Shown piece by piece: positions 60,215 to 64,000 of a stretch of DNA of 64,000 nt. Every line of letters starts with the position of its first letter. The stretch's first letter is position 1. The stretch is taken from positions 1,265,501 to 1,329,500 of the forward strand of contig JAMWET010000668.1 in assembly GCA_024036415.1 (NCBI GenBank). Reading direction: 5' to 3'. Made by a program: the position numbers and the translations under genes. The DNA is from Prochilodus magdalenae. Taxonomy: Eukaryota > Chordata > Actinopteri > Characiformes > Prochilodontidae. The notes beneath the pieces are model-generated. The model did no database searches, was not told the DNA's origin, and worked only from the letters and a program-made list of their open reading frames with translations.

Positions 60215-62651
60215 GTTCTAGAACTACTATTACATTTATTATGCTCATTTTGTTGCATGTTTTAAGACATAATGTAGTTTTGGTTATCAGAAGAATTATT
60301 GCTTGAACTAAAGCCAACAGGAGACAATTGATATTAATAAAACTGACCTAAAACAAGTAAAACATGTTTGGAATCAATGAAATAATCCCAAAATTAGAAA
60401 TATTTAATACACTGACCAGACACGTGATCATGTGATTTGGCTACAGATCTTTCTTTCATTTCAGATGTATGAAATTGAGAATCTTACCAATCAATGAGTG
60501 AGTGTTGCATCAGACATTTGTATACTATTAAGTGCATCACACATTCCGAGGCAAAAAAAAAAATTTTTTAAAAGGGCCATATCCAACAGCAGAACAATAA
60601 GCTTTTAAATGGTCTTAACAACAAATCATTAAACTAACAGATAAAGTGATGTAATAAAGCTTTTCCCTTTAATTTCTTGACACTGTGAAGTTTTACACAA
60701 CCTTTTACAGAAAGAAGAGTCAGTATTGTTTCACACAGCACCGACTGTTTCAAACAGACAAAAGACACTGCCAAGTTAGTTTGAGACATGTGAGACAACA
60801 TATTCTCTATAGCATTTAAATCTGGCCTCTGACAAAACAATCAGTGAAAACCACTGCACTTTGGGTTTAGCCTGTTGTTTTGCACAGGAGTGTATACGCC
60901 TAATAACGTATAATTCATTTTTTCACCTGTCACCTTTTGCTCAACAGCTGCATATAAATGACTCGCTGCTGGTCACCCGGCTGAACCAGGCTTATGAAAA
61001 CATAAGAATAAAGAGTAACCTGCATGTTTGACCTTAGTAAACTTGCATATTGCTTCAGCCAGCCTCACTGGGAAAACACATTTACCTAGCTGAAGTACCA
61101 GCATACAAATCAACTTATCACGCTCCACACCTACAACCGTTAAGCAGCGTTCAGTTCTCTTAATGTTTTATGAAAATTGAATTGGGAGAGAAAAAAAAAA
61201 AAAAAAAATTATCACACCCTTTGAGGCAGAGGGAATGGGAGAGCTTTACACAGATTCACTCGATCCATGTAAAATAGCTGCACTTCGCTAACATGTTGAC
61301 AGCTTGAGGGTCCTTTTCTGAGACAAGCTGCAGACTGAAGTACTTTATCAACGGGGTAAAAAAAATAAAAACAAGATTTCACAAATTAGGGGCATGACGT
61401 TTTGCATAGCTACAACAGCTACTGAGCATTCATTAACAATGAGTGACATCTACATAAATCATTTATAAGGCTTCATTGAAAGATTACTTCTCAAGCAAGA
61501 GGCATTTCAGCAACTAAGACACTGAGGAGAGTCACGATAAGTCACACACTCTGCACTCACATAATGCTAAACAGAATATTTGTGCAAATGTCAAGTATAA
61601 TTCTGGAGTTCGAGTTACACACAACACAAAACTAAATTTTGTGCACACAGAAACAAGCTTTTGGATGGTTTTACGTGTGCAGTAGTCAGGATAGGTTGTT
61701 TCGGCTCTGCATTTCTATTGCCATACAGTGAAATGCCTTTGCAAACTTTCCATCGCGTTCACAGTGCACTATGTAACTAGCACACCAGCAGACTTACTTT
61801 TTCGTCCCTTTGACATGACTAATTTGCCCTGAAGTACGTTCAGTAACAGGTAAACTGCAAGATAGGCATAAGAGTTGGACAGCAGGTTAAATCTGGTTGA
61901 CACTGGTAAGCCTGAGCGGAAACTCAGAGGCAGTTTCATTTCCTTCTTGAACTTTGGGTTAAGCTCTTTCAGCACAGTTGTCGATCTGATAGGCTAAATA
62001 TTTTGGTTTCACTCGGTTGATTGAGTCACTGTCCCTTTTGTTGTGTTCCATCATCTCTATACAAGCATTTCAGCAAGCGTAAAGGGAAAAAAAAAAATCT
62101 GCTGCTCCCAAAACGCACATCGACATCAGGGCAGCATTCCTCAATATGCACCCTGCCGTGAGTCACGCTGTTCTTTGGAAAGAAAATACATTCGTATCGT
62201 TTTCAAGTATTTTCAACACAAGCTGACACTACGGCAAAGCTGCTCTTTTACACAGAGGCCACCAGCCTACATTAAACCCGCAGTGAATAAAGCATAGTGG
62301 ACTGGAGCACATACGACATAAGCAGGCCTTCTCATTCCTCAATCGTATAGACTTGGGGGCATTTTTCATGGCCATGGGAGTACAGCATACACTTGTCTGA
62401 CACCAGACGAAATCAACTGCAGATAGCTACACATTTTGGATATACTCCCTCTTGACGAACACCCTCTGTATCGTGGTCATTGAAGTAGATGTCTAAATTT
62501 CACCAGTTTATGTGAAATCATCTGCGCCTAAATGCTATGACACTGAACTAGATAGAGATGTATGTTGGGAAGACTACACAGCTTCACATCTCAAACCCTC
62601 AATCAATTTGACATCCAAGTCTGAAAGTTCCTCTCTATGGTGCTGGGAGAA
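60215..62651 (-). other. presumed 3' UTR of the terminal-exon gene
   Basis: Lies directly downstream of the stop codon, with no transposon recognised and several A/T runs (for example at 61,190-61,208). Minus and plus frames of 68-84 codons have no motif. The 3' end is set by the candidate AATAAA and is uncertain. Confidence 0.35.
60235..60240 (-). promoter_or_regulatory. candidate polyadenylation signal (AATAAA)
   Basis: Read by eye, this is the first canonical AATAAA on the minus strand after the stop codon at 62,652, apart from one that overlaps the final Asn-Lys codons. Variant signals lie nearer: CATAAA at 61,167-61,172 and ATTAAA at 60,668-60,673 and 60,403-60,408. Using this site would give a 3' UTR of about 2.4 kb. 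No transcript evidence. Confidence 0.3.
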
Positions 62652-62882
62652 TCAGGGTTTATTGCTGGCTGCTTTGCTTTTGCTGTTGCTGTTGGACTTT
62701 AGCTGGGTCATCTCCACATCAGTGTTGGCGTCTTGAGGCAGGCTGCTACGCATGCGCTCGATGGTCTTCTGGTAGGAAGCCTTCTCTTGCTCCAGTGAGC
62801 GGATCAGGTGCTTCATCTGACTCTCACGGGTCAGAAAGCTCTCCACAGTGTTCTCCAAACTCTGGATCTTCACTCGTGCCGC
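62652..62882 (-). CDS. C-terminal coding exon of a coiled-coil protein
   Basis: The last exon of a cellular gene encodes 76 residues plus TGA (62,652-62,654). It begins in phase 0 right after an AG acceptor at 62,883-62,884, so the nearby ATG at 62,889-62,891 is intronic and not the start. Residues 6-48 form a textbook heptad coiled coil: counting from the exon start, positions 6, 9, 13, 16, 23, 27, 30, 37, 41, 44 and 48 are Ile, Leu, Val, Phe, Met, Ile, Leu, Tyr, Ile, Met, Leu, with only Glu20 and Lys34 polar in the a/d series. The coil includes KIQSLENTVESFLTRESQ. A polar tail follows Pro49, with TDVEMTQLKSNSNSKSK, ending in Lys-Pro. There is no PDZ ligand or membrane anchor. I do not recognise the protein. 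It probably dimerises through this coil. Upstream exons lie beyond the right edge. Codon use is GC-rich compared with its surroundings, as expected of real coding DNA. Confidence 0.88.
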   Translation of the reverse strand, partial: AARVKIQSLENTVESFLTRESQMKHLIRSLEQEKASYQKTIERMRSSLPQDANTDVEMTQLKSNSNSKSKAASNKP

Positions 62883-62911
62883 CTGCAACAAACATCAGGT
62901 GTTAGAAATAC
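62883..62911 (-). other. splice acceptor and branch-point region
   Basis: On the minus strand, tttctaacacctgatgtttg is followed by ttgcag and then the exon. A ctaac branch-point core lies about 22-26 nt before the AG, with a T-rich tract between. This fits a vertebrate U2-type acceptor and fixes the exon boundary. Confidence 0.8.
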
Positions 62912-64000
62912 TTAATAGTGAATGAAAATGAACATTGTTGTTCCACAGAGTGTAACCGAAAACCAAATTGCTTTCAGCTTCCAAAGCTGAAGCTTCATGT
63001 GATAGGTAAACACCTGTATTTGGCAACCTAGTACAAACCTAGTACTAGACCGTTCAAATTCTCATAAACCACATTGCAGTTACTGACTTAACAAGATGTT
63101 CATATTTACATTTTTCTAACAGAGCAATATTAATTATTATGTGTAAAGCATATAAATCAGAAATGTACTCTGTACTGATTACTGGTTTCTGTTCTGGTGA
63201 CTGCACGACATGACTAGCAGCACTGTGAACTTTAGCAATATGTCGAAGAACTGAAACTGATGTATAAAAGATCCCTTTCGTAAAGAAGAGGGTTTCCCGA
63301 CCTTTAAACTAGACTGCCTTTTCATTCAGGAAAAAAGGCTCTGTAAGCTTGACGTTTTATTCATTAAGACTTTTGGAGGCAGCTGTTAGCTGTAGGTTTT
63401 CACACAGTACTAGCTGTTCAGAATTTTAATCAAGAATAACTTGCTACGTCTTCCTCAAGCAAGGGACTGCCTCAAATGAAGTTTACAGATACTGTCCACT
63501 TCGTTCCACATATCTATTAAAAGGACTGTTCTTTGAATGGTTGGTACAGATTTGTCTGGGTTTTGAGAAGTAACACAGAAGAACGGTAGAACAACTGATT
63601 TGTAGAGAACGTTAGGCTAGCGTTAGGCCAGTAAAGTGGGCTCGTTTACCTTACAAAATGCCACCCAACAAAAACACACTACGTTGCAAGAGGTGCTTTA
63701 GGAAGATTAAGTGTTGTGGATTTCAGCAGCCTTGTCGTGAATTTGACAATTAAGGAACTGGGTCAAACTGAGCTCAGTTTTTGTTGATAGCCATGTCATC
63801 AGACTACAAATAAGGAAAATAAAGGAAAGGCACTATTCCCCATTCGGAATTCCAACAAAATGCTGGCAAATAGGAAGTCTGTTTTCTATTACTGGTTATG
63901 TTATTACATTATTGATATGCTGATTTGAGCAGGACTCTAAATACTAAGGAGCTCTGAGTTTGGTGAATTATATACAGTAATTCACTCCAAAATGACTACT
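62912..64000. other. intron of the minus-strand gene (part)
   Basis: No further exon with good splice signals was recognised up to the window edge, and no frame of 60 codons or more is open. Taken as the last intron of the coiled-coil gene. Confidence 0.5.

Noticed and set aside
62659..62664. AATAAA on the minus strand as the polyadenylation signal
   Set aside because: It overlaps the final Asn-Lys codons before the stop; cleavage there would leave almost no 3' UTR.
62889..62891. ATG just upstream of the terminal exon as a gene start
   Set aside because: It lies inside the polypyrimidine/acceptor region (ATG...TTGCAG), so it is intronic.

Overview
The window is vertebrate nuclear DNA, almost certainly from a teleost fish. 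It is AT-rich, has very low coding density, and is packed with long AT, GA, CA and GATA microsatellites, many decayed Tc1/mariner transposon copies, 3' ends of L2/CR1-type LINEs and several inverted-repeat MITE families. From memory, the mix of repeats (above all the long palindromic MITE seen three times) fits an ostariophysan such as a characin, catfish or knifefish. That placement is an inference. Nothing bacterial or viral was seen.

Only one piece of an ordinary cellular gene is supported: a minus-strand 3'-terminal coding exon at 62,652-62,882. It encodes the last 76 residues of a coiled-coil protein, has a good splice acceptor, and is followed by a probable long 3' UTR running down toward about 60.2 kb. 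The rest of that gene lies to the right of the window. Everything to the left appears to be intergenic or deep intronic.

Layout: 0-5.3 kb is mostly unassigned DNA with AT, CA and GATA microsatellites. At 5.3-6.1 kb is a piggyBac-like TTAA-flanked MITE with a 22-bp minisatellite inside. At 6.4-10.3 kb are two LINE 3' ends with a palindromic MITE between them, one LINE carrying a fold-back. At 11-19 kb there is low-repeat DNA with two decayed Tc1 copies and two MITEs. At 19-26 kb there are GA/CT arrays and TTAAAGGG-type MITEs. At 26.4-32.5 kb is a dense graveyard of Tc1/mariner copies, including two that share one internal deletion. At 33-37.3 kb are a second palindromic MITE and a Tc1 fragment. 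At 38.9-40.4 kb is a 1.5-kb minisatellite of about 76 units of 20 bp with nested higher-order duplications. At 41 kb is a GC-richer, enhancer-like block. At 42-47.3 kb are the best palindromic MITE copy, a LINE end and three Tc1 copies, two joined exactly at a TA. At 49.9-50.9 kb is a minus-strand Tc1. From 51 to 64 kb recognisable repeats are sparse, leading into the terminal exon.

No new multi-gene system was found. The most interesting items are the repeat architectures: the minisatellite with visible segmental duplication, the piggyBac MITE/minisatellite composite, and the non-autonomous Tc1 pair. The terminal exon and two unexplained medium ORFs also deserve a search.
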